The notes beneath the pieces were generated by a model. The model ran no database searches and was not told the DNA's origin. It worked only from the letters and a program-made list of their open reading frames with translations. A DNA stretch of 52,126 bases from JACQFZ01 sp045810625 (lineage in GTDB: Bacteria; Pseudomonadota; Gammaproteobacteria; Acidiferrobacterales; Sulfurifustaceae): the NCBI GenBank assembly GCA_045810625.1, contig JBJMVQ010000022.1:1-52126 (forward strand). Direction: 5' to 3'. Numbering within the stretch: position 1 is the stretch's first letter; each line of letters begins with the position of its first letter. Positions 25,513-34,500 of the stretch are shown here, piece after piece. The position numbers and the translations under genes are program-made.

Positions 25513-26064
25513 CTATCCGGCGTTTTTGTCGCGTATCCAGGTTCCCGATTTCCCTCCCGCCTTCTCGAGCAGGCGTATATCGGTCAGCGTCATGCCGCGA
25601 TCCACGCTCTTGCACATGTCGTAAATCGTGAGCAGCGCCACTTCGACCGCGGTCAGCGCTTCCATTTCGACGCCGGTCTGTCCCCGCGTTTCGACGGTGG
25701 CCTCGCAGCGGACGGCGGAAGGCGTGTCTTGCGAAGTGAAGCGAATATCGACCGCGGTGAGCGCTATCGGATGACACAGCGGCACCAGCTCGGAGGTTTT
25801 CTTTGCCGCCTGGATACCGGCGACGCGAGCGACACCGAGCACGTCGCCTTTCTTGTGGCCGCCCTGCAGGATCAAGGCGAGCGTCGACGCCTGCATCTGG
25901 ATGTAGCCTTCCGCGACCGCGCGCCGCTCGGTAATGCCTTTTGCGCCGACGTCGACCATGTGGGCCTCGCCCGCGGCGTTGAAGTGAGTGAGGCGGGCAC
26001 GTTCGCGGGGCGCGCGTTCGGCCGGTCGGCGTGTGCGGGAACGTTTGGGGCGCTGCTTCGGCAT
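25513..26064 (-). CDS. moaC: Cyclic pyranopterin monophosphate synthase MoaC
   Basis: Molybdenum cofactor biosynthesis enzyme that converts the MoaA product (3',8-cyclo-GTP) to cPMP, 183 residues. Conserved blocks are HMVDVGAKGITERRA, KKGDVLGVARVAGIQAAKKT, LCHPI, and GVEMEALTAVEVALLTIYDM with the active-site DRGM. The first 25 residues are a basic extension (PKQRPKRSRTRRP) not found in standard MoaC, so the true start could be downstream at a non-ATG codon. It is divergent from moeA; the gap carries a palindrome. Confidence 0.95.
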   Translation of the reverse strand: MPKQRPKRSRTRRPAERAPRERARLTHFNAAGEAHMVDVGAKGITERRAVAEGYIQMQASTLALILQGGHKKGDVLGVARVAGIQAAKKTSELVPLCHPIALTAVDIRFTSQDTPSAVRCEATVETRGQTGVEMEALTAVEVALLTIYDMCKSVDRGMTLTDIRLLEKAGGKSGTWIRDKNAG

Positions 26065-26083
26065 GGTTATTTAAGGTCGGGTT

Positions 26084-26100
26084 GTTACCCCTATGGTAAC
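26084..26100. promoter_or_regulatory. Palindrome in the moaC-moeA divergent gap
   Basis: GTTACCCCTATGGTAAC has perfect 6-bp arms around a 5-base centre, 20 bp upstream of the moaC start and about 50 bp upstream of moeA. It may be an operator shared by both Moco genes, or overlap their promoters. No regulator is assigned; it does not match the classic ModE consensus as I know it. Confidence 0.4.
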
Positions 26101-26152
26101 GGGATCGCGGCGGCCTGCCACCCGCGCGCGAGTTGACGGAACGCCTGCTAAG

Positions 26153-27358
26153 ATGGTCGTCTTCATGATCCCGTTAGAACAGGCGCAGACCGCACTTTGG
26201 CAGGCGATACGCCCGGCCTCGGATACCGAGCGAGTGCGGCTCGAAGCGGCCGGCGGGCGCTATTGCGCGGAGGTGCTGCGCGCGCGGGTCGATCATCCGC
26301 TGTTCGACAACTCATCCATGGATGGCTACGCGGTCAACATCGCCGAGGCGCGTGCACACGATTACGTGCTGCCGGTCGCGGGCGCTTCGAGTTGCGGTGA
26401 CGCACCGAAGGCGCTCACCGCCGGCAGCGCGATGCGCATCTATACCGGCGCACCGCTTCCGGGCGGCGCCGACGTGGTCGTCATCCAGGAAGACGTCGAA
26501 GCGCGCGAGGGGCGGGCGCGAGTGCCGCGCGAGCTGCGGGCCGGCCAGAACGTGCGCTATCGCGGCGAGGATTTCCGCGCGGGCGCGGAGTTGTATCGTG
26601 CGGGACACCGCTTCGTCGCCGCCGACCTCGCGCTGCTCGCCACCGCCGGCTTCGACACCGTGCCGGTTTATCGCGCCCCGCGTGTGTTACTGATCGCGAC
26701 CGGCAATGAACTGGTGTCCCCAGGCGGCACGCTCGCGCCCGGGCAGATTTACCAGTCGAACAGCGTGGCGTTGACCGTCGCATTGCGCGCGGCCGGCGCC
26801 GACGTCAGCGACGCCGGCGTCGTGCGCGACGAGCCCGAGCGGCTTCGCGACGTGCTCGCGCGCGGCGGCGAATACGACTTCGTCATCACGACGGGCGGGG
26901 CGTCGGTGGGCGACCACGACCTGGTGCGGCAGGTGTTCGCCGAAGTCGGCGAGCTGCGCATGTGGAAGGTGCGCATCAAGCCGGGCAAGCCGATCGCGTT
27001 CGGTCACATCGGCGCGCGCACGCATTTCTTCGCGCTCCCCGGGAATCCGGTGTCGAGCCTCGTCACCTTCAAACTGTTCGTCGAGCCGGCGCTCGCGGTT
27101 TGGAATCACGGCGAACCCTTGTTCTGGCGTCTGCATGCAACGGCCGTGAACGCGTTCGAGCGCGAGCCGGGGCGGACGGAATTTTTGCGCGCGCGGCTGC
27201 GCGTCGAAGGCGGGCGGTTGCTCGCCGAAGCGCTCGCCGGACAGGGCTCGCACATGGTCGGACCGCTGCGGCATACAAATGGATTTATCCGCGTCGAAGC
27301 CGAGAGCAAAGGTTTCGCGGCGGGCGACATCGTCGAGGTGCTGCCGCTTGGATTCTAG
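26153..27358 (+). CDS. moeA: Molybdopterin molybdenumtransferase MoeA
   Basis: Inserts molybdate into adenylylated molybdopterin, 401 residues. Visible features are NSSMDGYAV, YTGAPLPGGADVVV, then RGEDFRAG, the MoCF-like core LLIATGNEL and ITTGGASVGDHD, and the C-terminal KPIAFG with FALPGNPVSS. Length is normal for MoeA. The start is uncertain: ATG at 26153 gives MVVFMIPLEQ, while ATG at 26165 gives MIPLEQ, and neither has a good ribosome-binding site. The divergent moaC gene supports a Moco locus. Confidence 0.95.
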   Translation: MVVFMIPLEQAQTALWQAIRPASDTERVRLEAAGGRYCAEVLRARVDHPLFDNSSMDGYAVNIAEARAHDYVLPVAGASSCGDAPKALTAGSAMRIYTGAPLPGGADVVVIQEDVEAREGRARVPRELRAGQNVRYRGEDFRAGAELYRAGHRFVAADLALLATAGFDTVPVYRAPRVLLIATGNELVSPGGTLAPGQIYQSNSVALTVALRAAGADVSDAGVVRDEPERLRDVLARGGEYDFVITTGGASVGDHDLVRQVFAEVGELRMWKVRIKPGKPIAFGHIGARTHFFALPGNPVSSLVTFKLFVEPALAVWNHGEPLFWRLHATAVNAFEREPGRTEFLRARLRVEGGRLLAEALAGQGSHMVGPLRHTNGFIRVEAESKGFAAGDIVEVLPLGF

Positions 27359-27467
27359 CGCGCGCTTGCCGGGAGCAAATGCTTGCCGAACCCCCGCGAC
27401 TATATGCGACGCCGGGCTCATCGGTGCGAGGCGATTCGCCATTCTTTTCACGCATAAGGAAAGCGAC

Positions 27468-27645
27468 GTGGCAACGGCTGAGTTAATCACGCAGTATCTA
27501 AGCCACCGCGCTTTTTCTCGGCGCGGTCTACAACCGGGTATTGGAGTACGAAGCGCGACCGAAAATCTGGAAAGTAATCTTCTCCGGCTTAACAGCAACG
27601 TTCCTGCTCGTCATGGCTTGGAACCGGCTGTGGCCGATTTTTTAG
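27468..27645 (+). pseudogene. Small membrane protein gene interrupted by a one-base frameshift
   Basis: A GTG at 27468 follows a good ribosome-binding site (AAGGAAA, 6-base spacing) and reads MATAELITQYL. At CTAAGCC (about 27498-27504) the frame must move by one base; it then continues ATALFLGAVYNRVLEYEA, RPKIWKVIFSGLTATFLLV and MAWNRLWPIF before TAG. Removing one A from CTAAGCC joins the two parts into a coherent protein of about 58 residues with two hydrophobic segments. It is either a recently broken gene, a sequencing error, or programmed frameshifting. I do not recognise a family. Confidence 0.55.
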
Positions 27646-27649
27646 TTAG

Positions 27650-27761
27650 CAGGGTGTCGAGAAACTCGAAACATGTAGCCCGGATGGAGCGTTAGCGAAA
27701 TCCGGGATGTAAGAATTCCGCGGATTCCGGCGCTGCGCGCCTTCATCCGGGCTACACCCTG
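27650..27761. repeat. Nested inverted repeat upstream of the MFS gene
   Basis: The outer arms are CAGGGTGT (27650-27657) and ACACCCTG (27754-27761); the inner arms GTAGCCCGGATG (27675-27686) and CATCCGGGCTAC (27744-27755) are perfect. The core contains a further weak palindrome, AATCCGGG to GGATTCCGG. It matches the common GTAGCCCGGATGxxGC-type intergenic repeat of proteobacteria. A decayed relative lies at 18440. Confidence 0.75.
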
Positions 27762-27802
27762 TTAGGGCGTGCGAAGTCTAATTGCCTTAAGGAAGCTTTT
27801 TT

Positions 27803-29143
27803 ATGACCGTGGCACCGGACGTCCTGCGTCGTTTTCACCGCGCGCGGCTGCTCGTATACGGAATACTCGCGGTGTCGTACATGTTCGTGTTCGTGCACCG
27901 GGTGGCGCCGGCGGTTATCGCCGCCGATCTGATGCGCGAGTTCCAAACGACCGGCGCCGCGCTCGGCACGCTCGCCGCGATGTACTTCTACGTCTACGCG
28001 ACGATGCAGATCCCGGCCGGGGTGCTCGCGGATACGCTCGGCGTGCGGTTGGCCGCGAGCGTCGGCGCGCTGATCGCCGGCGCGGGTTCGATCGTTTTCG
28101 GCTTGTCCGGCGACATCACGGCAGCCGGGTTCGGACGATTTCTCGTCGGTCTCGGCGTCTCGGTCGTGTTCGTCGGTCTCATGCGCGCGAACACCGAGTG
28201 GTGGAGCGAGCGGCGCTACGGTTTTATCAGCGGTCTTACCGTATGCCTCGGTAACGTCGGTGCGCTCCTCGCCGCCGTGCCGCTTGCGACGCTCCTCGCG
28301 GTCACTTCCTGGCGCACGATCTTCGTAGTGATCGGCGCGCTGTCGGGGGTTGTCGCGATCGGCACGTTCCTGTTCGTGCGCGATCGCCCGGAGGACCTCG
28401 GTTTTCCGTCTCTGGCGGCGATGGAGGGGCGAAGCGCGCACGCACCGGTGTCGCAGCATTGGCTGCATGATCTGTGGCAGGCGTTGCGTACGCGCGAGCT
28501 CTGGCCCGGCTTTTTTGCGAACTTCGGGCTTTGCGGCACCTCGCTCGGGCTGACGACGCTCTGGGGCGTGCCGCTGCTCACCGACGTGCACAGGCTCACG
28601 CGCACGGAAGCATCGCTCTACACGTCGGTCGGCATCGTGACGACCGCCATCAGTTCGCTGTTGGTCGGGACCCTGTCCGACCGGATCGGCCGGCGCAAGC
28701 CGGTGCTCGTCGTCGCATGCTTTGCCGGGGCCGCCGTCTGGCTCGCGTTGCTGCTCGCGCCGTGGGGTCCCGGCTGGTCGGGCTTCCTGCTGTTTGCGCT
28801 GCTCGGTCTCTGCACGAGCGGTTTCGTCGTGACGTACGGGGCGGCCAAAGAGGTCGTGCCGCCACGGATCGCCGGCATGGCGATTGCGGTCGTCAACACC
28901 GGCGTTTTCCTCGGCGCCGCCGTCGTGCAACCGCTGTTCGGCGCGCTCATGGATTTTTCCTGGGACGGCGTCGTCGTCAACGGTGTACGCCGCTACGCGG
29001 CCACCGACTATGCGAACGGGCTCTTGCTCTGCGAGGGTTTGGCGCTGATGTCCGGAATCGCCGCGCTCTATTTGCGCGAGACGTATTGTCGCAACGTGAC
29101 GACGCGCGAGCCGGCGTCGACGCGGGCGGTACCGGAGGCGTAA
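27803..29143 (+). CDS. Major facilitator superfamily transporter
   Basis: Inner-membrane permease of 446 residues with about 12 spans. The N-terminal half shows SYMFVFVHRVAPAVIAADL and the loop motif GVLADTLGVR between spans 2 and 3; the repeated motif in the second half is GTLSDRIGRRKPVL. A central loop rich in charged residues (about 195-230) separates the halves. The signature resembles nitrate/sugar-phosphate-type or cyanate-type MFS proteins, but substrate cannot be assigned. The start has AAGGAAG upstream. The C-terminal tail from about 420 is polar. Confidence 0.92.
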   Translation: MTVAPDVLRRFHRARLLVYGILAVSYMFVFVHRVAPAVIAADLMREFQTTGAALGTLAAMYFYVYATMQIPAGVLADTLGVRLAASVGALIAGAGSIVFGLSGDITAAGFGRFLVGLGVSVVFVGLMRANTEWWSERRYGFISGLTVCLGNVGALLAAVPLATLLAVTSWRTIFVVIGALSGVVAIGTFLFVRDRPEDLGFPSLAAMEGRSAHAPVSQHWLHDLWQALRTRELWPGFFANFGLCGTSLGLTTLWGVPLLTDVHRLTRTEASLYTSVGIVTTAISSLLVGTLSDRIGRRKPVLVVACFAGAAVWLALLLAPWGPGWSGFLLFALLGLCTSGFVVTYGAAKEVVPPRIAGMAIAVVNTGVFLGAAVVQPLFGALMDFSWDGVVVNGVRRYAATDYANGLLLCEGLALMSGIAALYLRETYCRNVTTREPASTRAVPEA

Positions 29144-29214
29144 CGGGCGGCCGGAACTTTGTCATTCCCGCGCGACCGAATGGAGATCATACGATCGCAC
29201 CGCAGGAGTGGACC

Positions 29215-29616
29215 ATGGCCAAACTTACCGCAAAAGAGATCCGGCGCTTCGAACAGCGTTTACGCAAACGCCAGGAAGAGTTGCGCGGCGCGATCGACAG
29301 CGCGCTGACGGAGGCGAAGACCGGCGACGCCGTTCAGTCGATGGGCTCGGTGCGGGACCCGGGCGATGACTCCGTGGCCGAGCTGTCGGCGAGCACCAAT
29401 ATGAGATTGCTCGATCGGGAGACGGCCGAGCTGCGCGATGTGGAGGGCGCGCTCGAGCGAATCCGCTTGGGCACATACGGGGTGTGCGTCGAGGGCGGCG
29501 AAGAGATCGAACGCGAGCGGCTCGAAGCCTATCCGGCCGCGAAGCGCTGTTTCGACCACGAGCGCCGTCTGGAAAAGGATCGCGCCGGCGGCAGCGACAT
29601 GAGCCCGAGCCTGTAA
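29215..29616 (+). CDS. DksA/TraR-family protein with degenerate zinc finger
   Basis: A 133-residue protein. Residues 5-85 form the coiled-coil (FEQRLRKRQEELRGAID) with a DDSVAELSAS bend, and residues 84-116 the globular zinc-finger-like domain IRLGTYGVC. In DksA the zinc is held by CxxC twice; here the pairs are C91xxG94 and C112xxH115, so one ligand is lost and one is His. Related zinc-poor DksA proteins are known to work under zinc limitation. It probably acts on RNA polymerase through its secondary channel. The ribosome-binding site is CAGGAG. Confidence 0.85.
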   Translation: MAKLTAKEIRRFEQRLRKRQEELRGAIDSALTEAKTGDAVQSMGSVRDPGDDSVAELSASTNMRLLDRETAELRDVEGALERIRLGTYGVCVEGGEEIERERLEAYPAAKRCFDHERRLEKDRAGGSDMSPSL

Positions 29617-29619
29617 TCA

Positions 29620-29843
29620 AGGAAGCTCTGAGATATTAGGATTGTTTACCGCAGAGGACACAGAGGACGCGGAGATTACAGATGAGCAGGACGCTTCCTC
29701 CATCCCTGGCGCAACGCTACCGGGCCCGTTAAACCCCAGCCATGGCCATCCATGGCCAGGCGCTCGACAAAAGGTTTTCTCTATTTTTTAAATCTTTCCT
29801 TGGCGTCCTTCGCGTTGAAAACGAATATTTCAGTTTCCTTAAT
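29620..29843. repeat. Long imperfect inverted repeat, family copy 1
   Basis: The left arm contains AAGGAAGCTCTGAGATATT and ACCGCAGAGGACACAGAGGA; the right arm contains CCTTGGCGTCCTTCGCG and AATATTTCAGTTTCCTT, roughly complementary. The gap between holds no gene. A second copy of the family lies at 37521. Confidence 0.65.
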
Positions 29844-31252
29844 TAAGTCGCCTCCGGAAACAGCTTGTCCGGATTCAATATTCCGTTCGGATCGAACACG
29901 CGCTTCAACGAGCGCATGATGCCGAGCGTGTCGGCGGGAATTTCGAGCGGAACGAACGCGCGCTTCTCGTAACCGATGCCGTGCTCGCCGGAGATCGTAC
30001 CTTGCAGCGCGAGTACGACGTCGAATAGACGACCGAGCGCCGTGTGCGCGCGCGCCATCTCGTCCGCATCGTCCGGATGAACCATCAGGTTCACGTGCAG
30101 GTTTCCGTTGCCCGCGTGTCCGAAGCTCACGATCGGCAGCCGGTACTCCTCCGCGAGCGTTTGGATCGCGGTCACGAGATCGACGAGACGCGGCACAGGC
30201 ACGACCACGTCTTCGTTGATCTTGAGCGGCGCGATTTTCTTGATCGCGTGCGACAGCGCACGCCGCGCGCGCCAAAGCGCTTTGACCTCCTGCGCTTGCG
30301 TTGCTTCGCGCACTTCGAGCACGCCTGGTCCGGATAGCGCTGCGCGCAGCCGCGGCAGATCGCGCGCGACGGATTCCGCGTCGCCGTCCGCTTCGGCGAT
30401 GAGCAATGCTTGCGTGCCGGGCGGCAGATCGCCGGAAGCACCCGCGTGCTGAATGGCGGCGATCGAGAGCGGATCGAGAAATTCGAGCGCGCTCGGCACC
30501 ACGAGCTGGCTCATGACGCGCGTGACCGCCGCGCCGGCGGCCGCGGCGCTTTCGTAGCAGGCGCGCAGCGTCGCGGTCGTCGCCGGCGCGGGCACGAGAC
30601 GCAGCGTCGCCTCGGTAATGAGCGCCAGGGTGCCTTCGCTTCCAACGAGGAGCCGCGTGAGGTCGTACGCGACCGCGCGCTTGCTCGTGCGCCCGCCGGT
30701 AACGAGCGTGCGGCCATCCCCCGCGACCGCACGCAGACCGAGCACATAATCGCGGGTGACGCCGTACTTTACGGCGCGCGGTCCCCCCGCGTTCATTGCG
30801 AGGTTGCCGCCGATGCGGCAGTAGGGCGCGCTGCCCGGATCGGGCGGGTAGAACAAACCGTGCGCGCGCGCTGCGGCGTCTACGACCGATGTCGGGACGC
30901 CGGTCTCAACGATGATCACGCGTTCCGCGGGACTTATTTCGATCACCCGGCGCATGCACTCAAAACTCACCACGACGCTGCCGGGCCGGGGCAGCGCGCC
31001 ACCGACGTTCCCGGAGCCGCCGCCGCGTGCAACGAGCGGGAGGCTGAATTCGTTCGCGATGCGCACGAGCGCCGCCACGTCGTCGTGCTTCGCGGGAAAC
31101 GCCACCGCCAGCGGCAGACAGCGCCGCGGTCCTTCGTCCGACGCGTAGATCTCGAGCAGCGGCGCGTCGGTGTGCACGCGCGTCGCGCCAAGGGCCTCGA
31201 CGAGCGCGCGGTGCGCGGCGGGCGGTAACGCGGCGAGCGGCGTTTGGCTCAT
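29843..31252 (-). CDS. FAD-linked oxidase, GlcD / D-2-hydroxyacid dehydrogenase type
   Basis: A 469-residue flavoprotein of the VAO/PCMH superfamily that oxidises 2-hydroxy acids such as glycolate or D-lactate and passes electrons to a membrane acceptor. The FAD domain has VARGGGSGNVGGALP, the GGNLAMNAGG and VVAGDGR-like blocks, and KYGVTRDYVLGLRAV. The C-terminal cap has GHAGNGNLHVNL, GTISGEHGIG and DPNGILNPDKLFP. Length and these motifs are normal for the GlcD family. Genes for GlcE and GlcF are not adjacent, so it is more like a stand-alone D-lactate-type dehydrogenase. Confidence 0.93.
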   Translation of the reverse strand: MSQTPLAALPPAAHRALVEALGATRVHTDAPLLEIYASDEGPRRCLPLAVAFPAKHDDVAALVRIANEFSLPLVARGGGSGNVGGALPRPGSVVVSFECMRRVIEISPAERVIIVETGVPTSVVDAAARAHGLFYPPDPGSAPYCRIGGNLAMNAGGPRAVKYGVTRDYVLGLRAVAGDGRTLVTGGRTSKRAVAYDLTRLLVGSEGTLALITEATLRLVPAPATTATLRACYESAAAAGAAVTRVMSQLVVPSALEFLDPLSIAAIQHAGASGDLPPGTQALLIAEADGDAESVARDLPRLRAALSGPGVLEVREATQAQEVKALWRARRALSHAIKKIAPLKINEDVVVPVPRLVDLVTAIQTLAEEYRLPIVSFGHAGNGNLHVNLMVHPDDADEMARAHTALGRLFDVVLALQGTISGEHGIGYEKRAFVPLEIPADTLGIMRSLKRVFDPNGILNPDKLFPEAT

Positions 31253-31557
31253 GGGTTCATACCAGAGCGCGATGTTACCGTTGTGGCTTTGCGCTGCAAC
31301 CCGGGCGCGCGCCGGCGGCGGCTTGCAGACGCCGGCCCGATCGGTACCATAAACTGTTGACGTTTTGGTGTTTTTTCCCGCTCCGGCCTCGCGGCTACGG
31401 CATCGTCGCCGAAGATGAACTAGTCTGAAGAATATAACCGCGCGCTATTCGTCTGCCGGGCACCCACCCGGCGGGGGGACGCTGACGCGCGAATCGATTA
31501 ATAAGAAGGGAAGACCGCAGGGAAGCGTTCGGGGGAGAACGGGGTTGCCGACTATCC
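31253..31557. other. Divergent non-coding gap with a hairpin
   Basis: About 305 bp between the divergent FAD oxidase and the first GGDEF-EAL gene. It includes a perfect 6-bp hairpin GCCGGG-CACCCA-CCCGGC (31455-31472). I see no match to the c-di-GMP riboswitch consensus. Promoters for both genes must be here; I cannot place them. Confidence 0.45.
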
Positions 31558-34500
31558 ATGGCAAAGAAGTCTATTGCTAAGGAGCGATCGTCACAGGACG
31601 AGGAAACCGCTCCTCGTGTTGTTCGTCGTCCCGATTCCGGCGACGACTGGCTGAGCGAAAGTCAGAGCGCGCTCGCACCGCTGCTCGGAAATTTGCCGGG
31701 TATGGCTTACCGCTGCAGCGGTGACCGCGGTGCCGTCGCGCAATACGTGAGCGACGGCTGCTTCGCTCTTACCGGTTACGCCGCCGCCGATTTCACGAGC
31801 GGTGCCCGTCTCTACCGCGACCTCATTCATCCCGACGACCGCGAGCGCGTGCGCAAGGAAACCCAGGAAGCGGTTGCCGGCCGCCGGCGCTACCAGTTGG
31901 TCTATCGCATCAGCACCGCGAGCGGCGAAGAGAAATGGGCTTGCGAGCAGGGACGCGCCCTCTATACGCCGCACGGCGAGCTTCGCTGTCTCGAAGGATT
32001 CATCACCGACATCACCGATCGCATTCAGGCGGAAGACCGGCTGCGCGAGAGCGAGGCTCGATTTCGCAGCCTCGTGCACCTGTCGTCCGACTGGTACTGG
32101 GAAGTGGATGCCGAAATCCGCATGGCGCGTTTCGAAGGCGGTCACGTCGAGCGCTACCGCGAAGCGTTCGCGAAGTATCTGGGCAAGCGGCCGTGGGAGC
32201 TTGGCTTCAGAGACGACGCGGGCAATACCAGTTATCGCGCGGTGCTCGATGCGCGCCTGCCGTTCCGCGATGTCATCTTGAATCGCGCGGCCAAGGATGG
32301 GACGCCGCGCTATGTCCGCATGAGCGGCGAGCCGATATTCGACGGCAACGGCCGCTTCCTCGGCTATCGCGGCATCGGCCGGGACATCACGCCACAGCGG
32401 CAGGTGGAGCAGGCAACGCTGCGACTCGGGCGCATGTACGCCACGCTCAGCGCCACGAACGAAGCGATCCTGCGCGCACAATCGGCGGACGAGCTGTACG
32501 AGAAGGTTTGCGAAGCGGCCGTTGACGGCGGCAAGTTCGTCTCGACGTCGGTGGTCGTGTTCGAAGAAGGCAGCCCATGGGCGCACGTCGTCGCATCGCG
32601 CGGCGTCGGCGGCGATCAGCTGCGCGCGGCGCGTGTCTCGCTCGATCCGTCGCGCCCGGAAGGCCGAGGTCTGGTCGGCACCGCGTTTCGTGCGCGCAAA
32701 TCGGCGATCAGCAACGACTATCTGACCGATCCGCGCATGGCGCCGTGGCGCGAGATGGGCCGCTCGTTCGGCGTCGCCTCGTCCGCGGCGATTCCACTCG
32801 TGCGCGCGGCCGGTCAGGCGATCGGCGTGCTTCTGTTCTACTCGACCGAAAAGAACGCCTTCGACGACGAGATCGTAAAGCTCCTCGAGCGCATGGCGGA
32901 GAACGTCGCGTTCGCGCTCGACAATTTCGACCGCAACCGCGAGCGCAAGCTCGCCGAGCAGGCGCTGCGCGAAAGCGAAGAGCGGTTCAAGAGCCTGACC
33001 GCGCTTTCGTCGGACTGGTTCTGGGAGCAGGACGAGGAATACCGCTTCACGATGCTCGCATACAGCCAGGCGTCGACGGCGCGCTATCCGGTCGAGACCG
33101 TGCTCCGGCGGCGGCGCTGGGAGCTGGCGATCTACCCCGACATGACCGACGCCGACTGGGCGCCGCTCAAGCAAGCCCAAGACGCGCGCCAGCCATTCCA
33201 GGATTTTCTGATCCGCGGGCGGCGGCCGGACGGCCAGGCGACCTGGAGCATGGTGAGCGGTTTGCCGGTCTACGATGCGCAAGGCAACTTCAAGGGCTAT
33301 CGCGGCACCGGCCGCGACGTGACCGACCGCGTGCGCGCCGAAGCCGACATGCGCAAGCTCTCCGGCGCGATCGAGCAGACCGCCGACTGCGTCATGATCA
33401 CCGACCGCGACGGCACGATCGAATACGTCAACGCCGCGTTCGAGCGCACCACCGGTTACACCGCTGCCGAAGCGGTCGGGCAGAAGCCGAGCATGCTCAA
33501 ATCGGGCGTGCACGGCGAGAGTTTCTACGAACGGCTCTGGACCGCGATTCTCGCGGGCGAGACGTTCAGCGACGTGTTCGTCAATCGCAAGAAAGACGGC
33601 GAGGTGTATTACGAGGAGAAAACGATTTCGCCGCTGCGCGATTCGGGTGGGCGCGTCACGCACTTCATCGCGACCGGCCGCGACATCACCGAGCGCATGC
33701 AGGCGCAGGAGCGGCTGCAGCACATCGCGCACCACGATGCGCTCACCGGCCTGCCGAACCGCGTCCTGTTCCTCGACCGCCTCAACCAGGCGCTGCTGCG
33801 CGCGCAGTGGCAGAAGCGCGTCGTCGGCGTGATGTTCCTCGACCTCGATCGCTTCAAGAACATCAACGACACGCTCGGCCACGACACCGGCGACGCATTG
33901 CTGAAAGCGATGGCGGCGCGTTTGAAGGGCTGCGTGCGCGCGAGCGACAGCGTCGCGCGCCTCGGCGGCGACGAGTTCGCGGTGCTGCTCGAGGACGTCG
34001 CGCACGCCGAGGACATCTCGACGATCGCCGGCAAGATGCTCGGCGCGTTCACGCTGCCGTTTGCGATTCAGGGACACGAGCTCTTCATCAGCGCGAGCAT
34101 CGGCATCAGCATGTATCCCACCGACGGCACGACGCCGGCGACGCTGCTCAAGAACGCGGACGCGGCGATGTACCGCGCCAAGGATCTCGGCAAGAACAAC
34201 TACCAGTTCTATTCCGCCGACATGAGCGCCGCCGCGTTCGAGCGCCTGACGCTCGAAAGCAGCCTGCGGCGTGCGCTCGAGCGCGAGGAGTTCGTGCTGC
34301 ACTACCAGCCGCAGATCGATCTCACGACCGGCGAGGTGGTCGCGGTCGAGGCGTTGATCCGCTGGCAGCATCCGGAATTCGGTCTGCTCGCGCCGACGCA
34401 GTTCATCTCGATCGCGGAAGAGACCGGCTCGATCGTGCCGGTCGGGGAGTGGGTGGCGCGCAAGGCGATGGTGCAGGTGCGGCGCTGGCGCGAGGCGGGC

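Noticed and set aside
31253..31557. c-di-GMP riboswitch upstream of the GGDEF-EAL gene
   Set aside because: A short GC hairpin is present but the conserved riboswitch core sequence could not be found.
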